A DNA stretch of 64,000 nt, from assembly GCF_900115805.1 (NCBI RefSeq), contig NZ_FOXU01000001.1:806001-870000 (forward strand), read 5' to 3'. The notes under the pieces were generated by a model. That model saw only the letters and a list, made by a program, of their open reading frames with translations. It searched no databases and was not told the DNA's origin. Of this stretch, positions 1 through 8,376 are shown piece by piece; within the stretch, counting starts at the first letter, position 1, and every line of letters starts with the position of its first letter. A program made the position numbers and the translations under genes. Origin of the DNA: Psychrobacillus psychrotolerans (lineage in GTDB: Bacteria; Bacillota; Bacilli; Bacillales_A; Planococcaceae).

Positions 1-209
1 CTCGCAATATAAACAACTAACCTTAAGTTTCTTTCAATTAATACATCTCTTGCATGATCATCGCCATCCATAAATGCGAGTAACATTTCTCTTTCTTCTT
101 CTCTCGATAATGGTTTAGGTAATGATTCATTGCCGCCAATATAATGTACACTTTTTCTTCTAAATGATAGTACCCAATAATAAACTTTACGGAACCATTT
201 CATCAGCAT
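1..209 (-). CDS. sigE: RNA polymerase sigma-E factor, N-terminal part (cut by window edge)
   Basis: SigE is the first mother-cell-specific sporulation sigma factor, made as an inactive pro-protein. Only about the first 69 codons are present; the gene runs off the left edge. The translation begins MLMKWFRKVYYWVL, contains YIGGNESLP, and reaches IERNLRLVVYIA, the start of sigma region 2. The basic, hydrophobic N-terminus fits the pro-sequence cleaved by SpoIIGA. The ATG overlaps the TAA of spoIIGA (TAATG), and AAGGAG lies 9 nt upstream, so the two genes are co-transcribed and probably translationally coupled. Identity rests on this sequence and on position behind spoIIGA. Confidence 0.9.
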   Translation of the reverse strand, partial: MLMKWFRKVYYWVLSFRRKSVHYIGGNESLPKPLSREEEREMLLAFMDGDDHARDVLIERNLRLVVYIA

Positions 210-1051
210 TAGCCTACACTCCTTTTCTTCAAGTGAAAATATGAGGAACTTTGCAGTATTCCATCCGCCTCATGTGGAAACTTTTCTTTTGCTTTCGTCA
301 TCACAATATATCCTTTAGGTAACGGTTGACCGTCAACCAACCACTGATCATACTTGATACCAATAACCCATGTTTTATGTTTTTGTATCGTTGCAATTGG
401 TATTAATCGTAATTTGCTAACATACTCTTTTGGTATCTTATCCAAACTAGCACTTCCCTCAAACTCCCATTCACTAATTGCTTTAAATAACTCATATGGT
501 AATATCTCTTGCAACATTTCTGCCGCTACAAAGTGAACAGGATCATTGGATAATGGTTCTGTACACACATTTCCCGAATCTATAAAAAGGGTTAATTCTT
601 GAGAAACTCCAAATAACGTAACGTTGGATGAATATAATAGCTCTCTTTCGGAATTTGCTATATTTAAATGCAATACATTTTTTGTCAAAAAATATAAACC
701 ACCAGTCGCTATTAAGGCAAAATTAATAATCATAAACAAATTACCACTATTGTCATACAAAGGTGCGATAGCTGTAAGTAATCCTCCAGCAAAGACACTA
801 GCAAGTAATGTTAATATAATTGCTTTAATTATCTGTGAACGTTTTTTCCAAAAAGCGATTGAAATCATTACAAAAAACGATAAAAATATTGCGAATAAAG
901 AATGAGAGAAAACGACTGTAATTACTCCAGCTGTTAGAGCAGAAAGAAATAAATACCTTTTCTGATTTTCAATCCACCCAATTTTATTGGCAAATGCTAA
1001 AACGGTGTAATTGAAAAAAGTATTGGTTACAATCATTACTTCCGCATACAT
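209..1051 (-). CDS. spoIIGA: Sporulation sigma-E factor-processing peptidase SpoIIGA
   Basis: SpoIIGA is a membrane-embedded aspartic protease that cleaves pro-SigE in the mother cell after septation, activated by SpoIIR from the forespore. The 280-aa product has an N-terminal half of about five hydrophobic helices (residues 1-125) and a soluble C-terminal half. FIDSGN, with the presumed catalytic Asp near residue 158, is the retropepsin-like D-S-G motif of the family. The gene lies between ftsZ and sigE as in B. subtilis and overlaps sigE by one base. A good SD (GGAGGGAAGTT) precedes the ATG. Upstream are a Spo0A-box-like site and a TTGACA element, consistent with Spo0A control. Confidence 0.95.
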   Translation of the reverse strand: MYAEVMIVTNTFFNYTVLAFANKIGWIENQKRYLFLSALTAGVITVVFSHSLFAIFLSFFVMISIAFWKKRSQIIKAIILTLLASVFAGGLLTAIAPLYDNSGNLFMIINFALIATGGLYFLTKNVLHLNIANSERELLYSSNVTLFGVSQELTLFIDSGNVCTEPLSNDPVHFVAAEMLQEILPYELFKAISEWEFEGSASLDKIPKEYVSKLRLIPIATIQKHKTWVIGIKYDQWLVDGQPLPKGYIVMTKAKEKFPHEADGILQSSSYFHLKKRSVG

Positions 1052-1069
1052 AACTTCCCTCCTTTTGAT

Positions 1070-1108
1070 TAAAGCTTAGCATCTAAAGTGTAAGAAATTT
1101 GTCAAAAG
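1070..1108 (-). promoter_or_regulatory. Candidate Spo0A-dependent spoIIG promoter
   Basis: On the minus strand a perfect -35 hexamer TTGACA (1105-1100) is followed 21 nt later by TAAGCT. The plus strand of the same site reads TTTGTCAAAAG, close to the Spo0A box TTTGTCRAAA. The B. subtilis spoIIG promoter is known for a consensus -35 with an over-long spacer and 0A boxes overlapping it, so this arrangement fits. Assignment is by inspection only. Confidence 0.45.
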
Positions 1109-1229
1109 ACCGTTCAAAAACGTTCTTTTTTTACGACATAATAATAACTAGGAAAAATTGTGATTTAACAAAAAGTCGTGTAAAGTTTATATCCTCCATC
1201 TGTGTAATGCATAATAAAAACCGGGCAAA

Positions 1230-1713
1230 AGATACACGGTCCTTGAAGGTAAAAACCTGTTTCTATCGTTTCTGGAGTGCTTTGGACAGAAGTTTTGCTG
1301 TATGATTACCGATTGATTTTTTTTAAGATGGTGTTCGTGACTGACGTCACGAACACCATCCCTTTTTCTCAGTAATCTTATGGCATTTGTCTTTCCGCCG
1401 CCCTCCTACAACTTTTAGAAACAGGTTAGTTCGGTTTTGGATAACTAGAGAAAAAATACTAACTACTAATAGAGAAAGCTCTCGAAGATGTAATTTCGTT
1501 CGCTATTTTGCTATTTTACTTAATGAACACTTATTATTTCTCTTAATTTCCACCAGTATGAAAGAAAATCTACTTTCTTCATCCTTCTTTGGATTATAGT
1601 ATTTCTAATTGAAAAGCGATTACAAATAATTGGTTACTTTCTAATTTCTGACCAACCTGATTATCTAAGCGAAAAACAATGCTATATCCTTATAGTGGAG
1701 TACTACTTATATT
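1230..1713 (+). repeat. Long intergenic repeat, copy 1
   Basis: This stretch is recognisably related over most of its length to 54131-54602 and, in its first part, to 63364-63520. A perfect 12-bp inverted pair, AACCTGTTTCTA (1254-1265) and TAGAAACAGGTT (1416-1427), brackets about 150 nt containing a strong hairpin at 1327-1360 and the conserved block GCCGCCCTCC. Downstream homology with copy 2 includes TTTTGGATAACTAGAGA and ATCTAAGCG. No convincing CDS is present; small open frames here are not conserved in frame. Function unknown. Confidence 0.6.
1327..1368 (+). terminator. Hairpin plus T-run inside repeat copy 1
   Basis: A perfect 15-bp stem, GATGGTGTTCGTGAC and its complement, closes a TGAC loop and is followed by CCCTTTTT, the form of a plus-strand intrinsic terminator. 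No annotated plus-strand gene lies upstream, so it would have to end an unannotated RNA starting near 1200. Confidence 0.55.
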
Positions 1714-1900
1714 TGATTGCAGTGAAAGGTGGCGACTCCAGTGGGATGAGTGAGACAGATGAGATATCACATCGACGCGTGAGCGACGGTGATAGCTCAT
1801 CGCTCACCCCACGGAGGCCAACAAGATGTTGGTCACGAAGGCATTGCCACACGATGTCGCGCTCTTAGCCTTTGAACCCCACCTGAAACGGAAATCAGCA
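1714..1900 (+). repeat. GC-rich palindromic element A, interrupted by a second repeat
   Basis: The element begins TGATTGCAGTG and ends CACCTGAAACGGAAATCA. Its first ~95 nt match the reverse complement of element B (33711-33840) almost base for base. In place of the usual GCGGAAAGCGTC before the end it carries about 65 nt (about 1813-1877) with its own inverted repeats, CCAACAAGATGTTGG and an outer AAGGC/GCCTT. It directly follows long repeat copy 1, as element D follows copy 2. Confidence 0.7.
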
Positions 1901-1963
1901 GGATAATCCATTCAAAAAAGTTATCATGAATCCAGTATTAACGATAACTTTTTATATACATAC

Positions 1964-1997
1964 TCAAAAAAAAAAGCAATCACCGAAGTGATTGCTT
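1964..1997 (-). terminator. ftsZ transcription terminator
   Basis: On the minus strand, just after the ftsZ stop, AGCAATCAC and GTGATTGCT form a 9-bp stem with a 4-nt loop, followed by about eleven U residues. It should end the ftsA-ftsZ message, making spoIIGA-sigE a separate transcription unit. Confidence 0.9.
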
Positions 1998-2014
1998 GCT
2001 TTTTGCATATTAGT

Positions 2015-3175
2015 TTAGTTTCTGCGTTGACGATTTCTTAAGAAAGTTGGGATATCTAATGCATCCTCTTGTTGGTTATGAGAGACATGACGTTCTTGTT
2101 GAGGCGCTTGTTGTTGCGGCACTTCTTCTTTACGTTGTTCTCTAATAGGTGCTGTTGTTGGTTGTTGTGGTGCTCTGTTTCCACCAAATCCTGTGCTACG
2201 CGGTTGTTTTTGTGTGATTAACTCTTCATTGAATCCTGTTGCAATTACAGTTACAACTATTTCATCTTTTAAGTTATCATTAATAACCGAACCGAAGATC
2301 ATATTAACTTCTTCATCGGATGCAGAGGCAACAATATCAGCTGCTTCTTGCACTTCAAATAGACTTAAGTTAGATCCACCAGTAATATTCATCAAGACTC
2401 CTGTCGCACCGTCTATTGAAGTTTCAAGCAGTGGACTTGAAATAGCCTTTTTCGCCGCTTCAGCTGCACGATTTTCTCCTGCAGAAATACCAATACCCAT
2501 CAGAGCAGCACCTTTGTTAGACATAATAGTTTTAACATCTGCAAAGTCAAGATTGATAAGACCAGGTACAGCGATCAAATCAGAAATACCTTGAACCCCT
2601 TGACGTAAAACATTATCAGCTTCTCTGAATGCTTCTAGCATTGGCGTGTTTTTATCAACGATTTCTAACAAACGATCATTTGGAATGACGATTAATGTGT
2701 CTACTGATTCTTTCATCATACTAATTCCGCCTACAGCTTGAGTAGCACGTTTACGCCCCTCAAAAGTAAATGGACGTGTTACAACACCTACTGTTAATGC
2801 CCCTAAATCACGTGCGATTTGAGCAATAACTGGTGCTGCACCAGTTCCAGTACCGCCACCCATACCGGCTGTTACGAATACCATATCCGCTCCTCTAAGA
2901 GCTTCCTCGATTAACTCTTTACTTTCTTCAGCTGCTTTTTTCCCGACTTCAGGGTTTGCTCCTGCACCAAGTCCACGAGTTAGTTTTCCACCAATTTGTA
3001 ATTTCACTTCGGCTTTTGACATATTGAGTGCTTGCGCATCCGTATTAACAGCGATAAAATCTACACCTTGAACACCATGTTCAATCATACGATTTACAGC
3101 GTTATTACCGCCACCACCTACTCCAATAACTTTAATGATCGCTAATTGATCTTCATTTGTTTCAAATTCTAACAT
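2015..3175 (-). CDS. ftsZ: Cell division GTPase FtsZ
   Basis: FtsZ is the tubulin-like GTPase that polymerises into the Z ring and recruits the divisome. The 386-aa protein shows the nucleotide-binding signature GGGTGTGA at residues 106-113, the T7 synergy loop NLDFADVK near 207-214, a Gln/Pro-rich linker of about 55 residues after residue 318, and the C-terminal peptide DIPTFLRNR that binds FtsA and other membrane tethers. Length and linker are normal for Bacillales. It sits 42 bp downstream of ftsA and ends at a strong terminator. Confidence 0.98.
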   Translation of the reverse strand: MLEFETNEDQLAIIKVIGVGGGGNNAVNRMIEHGVQGVDFIAVNTDAQALNMSKAEVKLQIGGKLTRGLGAGANPEVGKKAAEESKELIEEALRGADMVFVTAGMGGGTGTGAAPVIAQIARDLGALTVGVVTRPFTFEGRKRATQAVGGISMMKESVDTLIVIPNDRLLEIVDKNTPMLEAFREADNVLRQGVQGISDLIAVPGLINLDFADVKTIMSNKGAALMGIGISAGENRAAEAAKKAISSPLLETSIDGATGVLMNITGGSNLSLFEVQEAADIVASASDEEVNMIFGSVINDNLKDEIVVTVIATGFNEELITQKQPRSTGFGGNRAPQQPTTAPIREQRKEEVPQQQAPQQERHVSHNQQEDALDIPTFLRNRQRRN

Positions 3176-3217
3176 GCTATTGCCTCCTATGTTCTATCTG
3201 CTATGATAAATGGTTTG

Positions 3218-4507
3218 TTATTCAAAAAACTTGTCAAAAAATCTCTTTGCTTTTGTCATGGCGCTATCCTTGTGTTCATTAGTCGATTGAGCAGACTGTT
3301 TTTGTTTTTTAGAAACGGCAACTGCTTCATTTGAAACCGAATGCGCTAACGCATGGCTATCACCAATTTTACCATAGAAAAGATCTTCTTTATAGGCATA
3401 TCTTATAAGACCAACTGCAGTTGTATATTGAGGTTCTCGAACCCCAATGTAATCTGGAGTATATAGTCTCACTCTTGTTTGAAGGATATGTCTTGCTAAC
3501 TGTCCTAAGCCTTCTAGTTTAGAAACTCCACCAGTAATAACTACACCGCCTGGTAAGTCTTGTAACCCAAGTCGATAAAATTCTTCTAGAACCATTTCAA
3601 ATAATTCTTCTAGTCGAACTCCAATGATTTCGGCAATATAACGTTGTGAGTATTGTTCTTTCATATCTGCACCTATTACTGGTACTTCAAATAGTTCATC
3701 ATCTGAAGCATCATCATAGAAAGCATGTCCATATTTTAGTTTAATCATTTCAGCTTGTTCAGTTGGTGTTTTTAAGACAATCGATAAATCTTTTGTAATA
3801 TGGTCACCGCCAACTGGAATAACGGAAGTGCTGACTAAATGGCCTTCATTGAAAATAGCAATCGTCGTGGAACCACCACCTATATCGATATAAGCTGTCC
3901 CATGATTTTTTTCGTCTTCCGTTAATGCAAAGTGTCCACCAGCTAAAGGCTGTAAGTAAATCTCTCTAATTTGAAGGCCAGCTCTTTCCACACATCTTAA
4001 CACGTTATGTAAAATTGTTTTGGATGTAGTCATCATAATACCGTCAAGCTCCAAACGTGTCCCGATCATTCCACGTGGATCCTTAATTTCTTCTAAGTGA
4101 TCGACGATGAATTGTTTTGGTGCTATATTAATAAGCTCTCTCTCAGGAGGAATAGACATAACTTGAGCTGACTCTATAACACGTTCTAAGTCACCATCAG
4201 TTATTTCTCTATCATCACGATTAACAGCCACTACTCCCTTAACATTTTGTATATTTGCCATATTTGCCGGAATACCTAATACAATTTCATTAATAGACAT
4301 ACCGATCATTCTTTCGGCTTCACTTACCGCTTTTTTAATTGATTGAACTGTTGCATCTATATCTACGATGGTGCCTTTTCTAATTCCGTTTGATTTTACA
4401 TTTCCAACACCAATTACGTGCAGCGAGTCTTCATTCATTTCGCCGATTAAGACCTTAATGGAAGACGACCCAATATCTAGTGATACGTATAATTCTGATT
4501 GATTCAA
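3218..4507 (-). CDS. ftsA: Cell division protein FtsA, Z-ring membrane tether
   Basis: FtsA is an actin-like ATPase that anchors FtsZ to the membrane and links it to the septal wall machinery. The 429-aa product has the phosphate-1 motif LDIGSSSIKV near residue 10, IDIGGGSTTI in the second half, and a C-terminal amphipathic helix (AMTKAKRFFDKFF) expected to insert in the membrane. It begins with TTG, 7 nt after AGGAGGTG; no closer ATG is available. Upstream lies sbp; downstream ftsZ, probably on the same message. Confidence 0.96.
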   Translation of the reverse strand: MNQSELYVSLDIGSSSIKVLIGEMNEDSLHVIGVGNVKSNGIRKGTIVDIDATVQSIKKAVSEAERMIGMSINEIVLGIPANMANIQNVKGVVAVNRDDREITDGDLERVIESAQVMSIPPERELINIAPKQFIVDHLEEIKDPRGMIGTRLELDGIMMTTSKTILHNVLRCVERAGLQIREIYLQPLAGGHFALTEDEKNHGTAYIDIGGGSTTIAIFNEGHLVSTSVIPVGGDHITKDLSIVLKTPTEQAEMIKLKYGHAFYDDASDDELFEVPVIGADMKEQYSQRYIAEIIGVRLEELFEMVLEEFYRLGLQDLPGGVVITGGVSKLEGLGQLARHILQTRVRLYTPDYIGVREPQYTTAVGLIRYAYKEDLFYGKIGDSHALAHSVSNEAVAVSKKQKQSAQSTNEHKDSAMTKAKRFFDKFFE

Positions 4508-4563
4508 CCCGTGGCACCTCCTAAGAACTCTTTATTTATTATTCTAGTGTAAAAATAGTATAA

Positions 4564-4592
4564 AGTCTAAAATTTTCTAAAGAAATAGTCAA
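4564..4592 (-). promoter_or_regulatory. Candidate sigma-A promoter upstream of ftsA
   Basis: On the minus strand TTGACT is followed after 17 nt by TAGACT, in the 103-bp gap between sbp and ftsA. B. subtilis also has promoters here that give ftsAZ extra expression. The -10 matches consensus at only four positions, so this is tentative. Confidence 0.35.
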
Positions 4593-4610
4593 TTTAAACC
4601 TAATAATTTA

Positions 4611-4958
4611 TTAATTTTTTCTTTCTGACCATTTTGTGAGCAAAATTCGACGGATAACTGCTATATTCTGAAATAATCGTACACCAAACGCAAAAATCGC
4701 CGCTAGGTATAAATCTATCCCTAAGTGTACACCTAAAAATGCTAAAGCTGCAGCAAGGGCTATATTGAAGAAAAATCCTGAAACGAATACTTTGTCATCA
4801 TAGACATGCTGTAGATGTGCACGTATGCCTCCGAATAGAGTATCAAGTGCTGCCAATACCGCTATAGACAAATAGCTTTCATATATTTCAGGGATTTGTA
4901 TTTCCGTTAATAAACCGAGGGAAATCCCAAGTATCAGCCCTAATAATGGCAACCACAT
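4611..4958 (-). CDS. sbp: Small basic protein Sbp (DUF1290 membrane protein)
   Basis: This 115-aa protein has about three hydrophobic segments (roughly 1-20, 27-45 and 55-95) and a short Arg/Lys-rich tail (RRILLTKWSERKN). It matches the DUF1290 small basic protein always found upstream of ftsA in Bacillales. Its function is not established. It lies one base after ylxX, so co-translation is likely. Confidence 0.85.
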   Translation of the reverse strand: MWLPLLGLILGISLGLLTEIQIPEIYESYLSIAVLAALDTLFGGIRAHLQHVYDDKVFVSGFFFNIALAAALAFLGVHLGIDLYLAAIFAFGVRLFQNIAVIRRILLTKWSERKN

Positions 4959-4959
4959 T

Positions 4960-5685
4960 TCATGACTCCCCTTCCGGTACTTCTTTTAAGAATTGGTTAT
5001 TTAGAGCTTGGTCATAAGAGGAAATCGTGATATTTTGCTCGGGCTTACCAATCTTCAGTTTTAAATTATCAATATAAAAGTCATCTCCGATTGTGGAGGC
5101 CTCTAACTGATTATACATTTTTTGCGCATCCTCAAAAGTGGAGGTTCCAATTTTAATAGTAAATGGTGCATTTCTTACTGGTATATTATTCACTGTAGTT
5201 TTACCATTTACATCTCTAATTGGGGAAGAATAGATAATTCGTTTACCATCCACTTCAATATCATTTGCTTTAAAACGATTGATTTCATTGATAAGTCGGA
5301 TGAGCAAATCTGGTGAAATACCTTCCACAGGTTGTCCAAGTGCTACGCTTTCTAGGGATGGCTCCACTTTAATAATAATTCCTGGACCTGTATGTTCAAC
5401 CAGACCTATATCCTTTTTTAATTGTTCTACTGTATCCTGTAAAGCAAGTTCTGCACTTTCGCTTACCATGTTTCCATATTTCAAGATTGTTTGATCTAAT
5501 ACATAAATTTCCGAAAGCAACTCAGAATGTGTTTCGGTTTCTTTGGATAATTCTTGACGAATAGCCCATATATCTCGTGTATCTCTTGTTTCAGGATTTT
5601 GAACTGTGTTAAATTGTATCGCTAACATAAAGCCAATTATTAACAAAACTATAGTAAACCGAATATAGACGGTTTTTCTCATCAT
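4960..5685 (-). CDS. ylxX: DUF881 family protein YlxX
   Basis: The 241-aa protein has one N-terminal membrane anchor (about residues 9-25), a short predicted coiled coil, then an extracellular DUF881 domain (LVEHTGPGIIIKVEPSL and VDGKRIIYSSPIR are typical). No enzymatic residues are evident. It is the second of two tandem DUF881 paralogues between divIB and sbp, the B. subtilis order. A role connected with division or wall synthesis is inferred only from position. Confidence 0.85.
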   Translation of the reverse strand: MMRKTVYIRFTIVLLIIGFMLAIQFNTVQNPETRDTRDIWAIRQELSKETETHSELLSEIYVLDQTILKYGNMVSESAELALQDTVEQLKKDIGLVEHTGPGIIIKVEPSLESVALGQPVEGISPDLLIRLINEINRFKANDIEVDGKRIIYSSPIRDVNGKTTVNNIPVRNAPFTIKIGTSTFEDAQKMYNQLEASTIGDDFYIDNLKLKIGKPEQNITISSYDQALNNQFLKEVPEGES

Positions 5686-5763
5686 TCGGCCTCCTTATAT
5701 CCCGTTTTACTACCAGTGAGAATTGAAGAAACCCCACCCAGTTGAGTAGCATTACTATATTAG

Positions 5764-6489
5764 TTAGCTATAATCATCTTCACGTAAAGCAGGCATTGTT
5801 ATTAAATCTTTTTCTCCTACAGTCACCACTATATTATCACTAGTAAGTTGGTCAACAACACCTCCTCCTAGATTTACGGAAGAAAGCAATACTTTTGGAT
5901 CTCCTACTGCTTCAATCGTAAATGGTGCTGGAAAGGTCTTTCCATCTACTACAATCACTGGGCCTGTACATCTTATATAAGAGTTTGCATGAAGTCTTTG
6001 GCCATTAATAGATATAGCTTCTGCACCAGATATTTTAAGCTCATTAATCACTTTAAATACGTGACTTTCATGTACTATATAGTCATTTGGATTTTCTTGA
6101 GAAGGATTATAAGCTCCGTCTTCCAATGAAACAGTAATACCTTTTCCTTGTGAGGGAATATCTCCAATCAATAATCGAAGTATTTCTGCTTCCTCTACTA
6201 ATTCTTCTACACTTTCTTCACTCTCTACAAAAGAATGTTCAAAAGCACGGATTTTTTGTTGCTTATCAGTAATTTCTTCTGTTAGCTCTTTATTGCGTTC
6301 TTTTTGTTCCACTAATTTTTCTCTATACTTTTCTTGTTCTTGGAAATTCGAGAGATTTGAAGCGTTTTTTTCGTTATCTTCAGATGAGATACTATACGAA
6401 TATGCAAGTATAAATCCTAACACTAAACTTACCATCGATATAGTAATAAGCCCTCTAGATGGTACTTTAAGGAGTTTGGTCTTCTTCAC
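5764..6489 (-). CDS. ylxW: DUF881 family protein YlxW
   Basis: A 241-aa paralogue of the neighbouring YlxX: N-terminal membrane anchor (residues 14-33), a charged coiled coil (about 45-90, rich in Glu and Lys), then the DUF881 domain (GKGITVSLEDGAYN, AISINGQRLHANSYIRC). I chose GTG at 6489 over the longer TTG at 6498 because AGGAGG sits 9 nt before it. The start lies inside the end of divIB (about 23 bp overlap), indicating tight coupling. Function unproven. Confidence 0.85.
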   Translation of the reverse strand: MKKTKLLKVPSRGLITISMVSLVLGFILAYSYSISSEDNEKNASNLSNFQEQEKYREKLVEQKERNKELTEEITDKQQKIRAFEHSFVESEESVEELVEEAEILRLLIGDIPSQGKGITVSLEDGAYNPSQENPNDYIVHESHVFKVINELKISGAEAISINGQRLHANSYIRCTGPVIVVDGKTFPAPFTIEAVGDPKVLLSSVNLGGGVVDQLTSDNIVVTVGEKDLITMPALREDDYS

Positions 6490-7264
6490 TTTCCACAACC
6501 TCCTCTTCTACTGGTACATTATACACATCTTTAAATGGTTGGAAAAATGTCCCTACTTCCAAATCAATAACACCCTTCACTTCGGGATTTAGCTGAGAAA
6601 CAATGGAAGGATAAAAATTCATTTTTTCTCCGAATGATGGAATGATCGCCTTAACTTCATTTCCATCATTCATAAATACTAGGATAGAGTATGCATCATT
6701 TTCAGTTGGTGCATATTTAATTTGAGAAATACCTGTTAACACTTCGCTGTCCAATACTTTTAATTCTTTTATCATCCTCAAACGGTTTTTTTCATTGTCA
6801 AAACCTGAAAAGATAGGTCCATCCTTTGGTAAAACTTGTCCATCTGTTTTAATAATCTGTCCATTTTCTAAAATTATATGAAGAAAATCTCCATCCTCTA
6901 AATAACCTATTTGATGAAACTCATTAACTTGAATATGAACGGATGTTAACCACTTTCGCTTAACTTGAACTGATTCTACCCATGCGTTCTTAGCCAAGAG
7001 GTTTTCAATTTTACTTTCATTAAAACTCCACATCGACTCGCCAATATTCAAGGTACTCTCCTCTATGTACAATTCTTTAGGTACTAGTTTTTCACCGTTC
7101 ACTGTAATCTTTTGAACCTGACTGTAAGAGGATTGAAAATATAATACTATTAATAACGTAGTAACAAAGAGAAAAAGTAGAATGGAAAATTTTTTATTTG
7201 TTCTACGTCTTCTGCGTTCTTTTAAGGTAGGTATACGATCTTCAATATCGATGATTTTTTCCAT
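6467..7264 (-). CDS. divIB: Cell division protein DivIB (FtsQ family)
   Basis: DivIB is a bitopic membrane protein that stabilises the FtsL-DivIC-PBP2B septal complex. The 265-aa product has a basic cytoplasmic N-terminus (RRRRTNKK), one membrane helix at about residues 27-44, an extracellular POTRA domain (VQKITVNGEKLV through VNEFHQIGYLED), the beta domain, and a short acidic tail. It starts one base after the spoVE stop with SD GGGAGGCGG. In B. subtilis murG and murB separate spoVE from divIB; here both are absent. Confidence 0.93.
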   Translation of the reverse strand: MEKIIDIEDRIPTLKERRRRRTNKKFSILLFLFVTTLLIVLYFQSSYSQVQKITVNGEKLVPKELYIEESTLNIGESMWSFNESKIENLLAKNAWVESVQVKRKWLTSVHIQVNEFHQIGYLEDGDFLHIILENGQIIKTDGQVLPKDGPIFSGFDNEKNRLRMIKELKVLDSEVLTGISQIKYAPTENDAYSILVFMNDGNEVKAIIPSFGEKMNFYPSIVSQLNPEVKGVIDLEVGTFFQPFKDVYNVPVEEEVVESEEDQTP

Positions 7265-7265
7265 T

Positions 7266-8321
7266 CTACCGCCTCCCTTCTTTTTCAGTTTCTTGAGCTA
7301 AGTTTAAAATAATTCCAATAATCCCCCAGGTCATCACTAACGAAGAACCTCCATAACTGATGAATGGCAAGGTTACCCCAGTCACTGGCAATAGACCTGT
7401 AACTACCCCCATATTTAAAAATGTTTGTACTGCTAATAGAGAGGTAAATCCAATAATCATTAACTGACGTTCACGTGTTTTTGCACGCGCAGCCATCGAA
7501 AAACTGGTTGAAAAAAACGTTAAAAATGCTAATACGATTATGAACCCACCGATGAAACCTGACTCCTCCAACAAAATAGAAAAGATGAAATCATTTTGTG
7601 GTTCAGGCAAATACAAAAACTTTTGGCGGCTATTTCCATACCCAAAACCAAATAATCCAGCTGGACCTATTGCAAGCAATGATTGTATTGCTTGAAATCC
7701 GGATCCCAGTGGGTCATTCCAAGGATCTAGAAAGGCTTGTATTCGCACAAGTCGGTATGGAGCAGAAACAATTAGCAGTACAAAAGCAATAATGCCACTC
7801 ATACCTATCCAAAGAAAGAACTTGAACGGAAGTCCTGCTGCAAACAATAAAAAGAATACAGCAACAACCAATACAAAAGCGGAACCAAAGTCTGGTTGAA
7901 CCATGATAAAGCCAATTGGCAATAATAACAAAAGGCCACTTTGAATATACATTTTCATTCTAGAATTTTTTACATTTGCTAAAGAGTTAGCTAACACTCC
8001 TAATACTGCTATTTTAGCTAACTCTGCTGGTTGAAAATTCATAAATCCAAGAGAAATCCAACTTTGTGATCCATTTCGAACCACTCCAATACCAGGGATT
8101 AAAACGCCAATTAGCATGAGAATCGCAACTATATATAATCCTCTCCAAAATCCATCAGACCGTATGAAACTTGCCTTTTGAATAATGAAGGCTCCAACTA
8201 TCCCTACAATAAGATATGCTGCTTGTTTTAATGCAAAAGGCATTTGTCCTTTGTAATGGACTTCGCTCCAATAGGAACCCGCTGAGTGGACAAAGAATAT
8301 ACCAATGATGGATAAAAACAA
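7266..8321 (-). CDS. spoVE: SEDS glycosyltransferase, SpoVE/FtsW type, with damaged or unusual start
   Basis: SpoVE is a SEDS peptidoglycan polymerase needed for the spore cortex. The frame shows family motifs (NGSQSWI, FQPAELAKI, QPDFGSAFV, LPEPQNDFIFSIL, PFISYGGSS) and about nine to ten membrane helices. The longest intact frame begins at TTG 8321 without an SD, inside the first helix. The expected start is ATG 8369, but it reads ATG ACC TAA, so codon 3 is a stop; the next codons encode the missing KDTRKFIFLSSVL in frame. Either translation restarts downstream, or the stop is a mutation or sequence error. A second SEDS gene (ftsW, 51718-52881) supports calling this one SpoVE. Confidence 0.8.
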   Translation of the reverse strand: MFLSIIGIFFVHSAGSYWSEVHYKGQMPFALKQAAYLIVGIVGAFIIQKASFIRSDGFWRGLYIVAILMLIGVLIPGIGVVRNGSQSWISLGFMNFQPAELAKIAVLGVLANSLANVKNSRMKMYIQSGLLLLLPIGFIMVQPDFGSAFVLVVAVFFLLFAAGLPFKFFLWIGMSGIIAFVLLIVSAPYRLVRIQAFLDPWNDPLGSGFQAIQSLLAIGPAGLFGFGYGNSRQKFLYLPEPQNDFIFSILLEESGFIGGFIIVLAFLTFFSTSFSMAARAKTRERQLMIIGFTSLLAVQTFLNMGVVTGLLPVTGVTLPFISYGGSSLVMTWGIIGIILNLAQETEKEGRR

Positions 8322-8376
8322 TACAGAAGATAGGAAAATAAATTTTCTTGTATCTTTCGTTTAGGTCATCCTTTCA

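Noticed and set aside
1099-1599. Two small plus-strand open frames (68 and 70 codons) in the ftsZ-spoIIGA gap
   Set aside because: They lie in repeat copy 1, lack good ribosome-binding sites, and the matching region of copy 2 does not keep the frames.
1714-1900. tRNA or CRISPR-like array in the GC-rich intergenic blocks
   Set aside because: No cloverleaf and no regular repeat-spacer pattern; the blocks are single palindromic elements.
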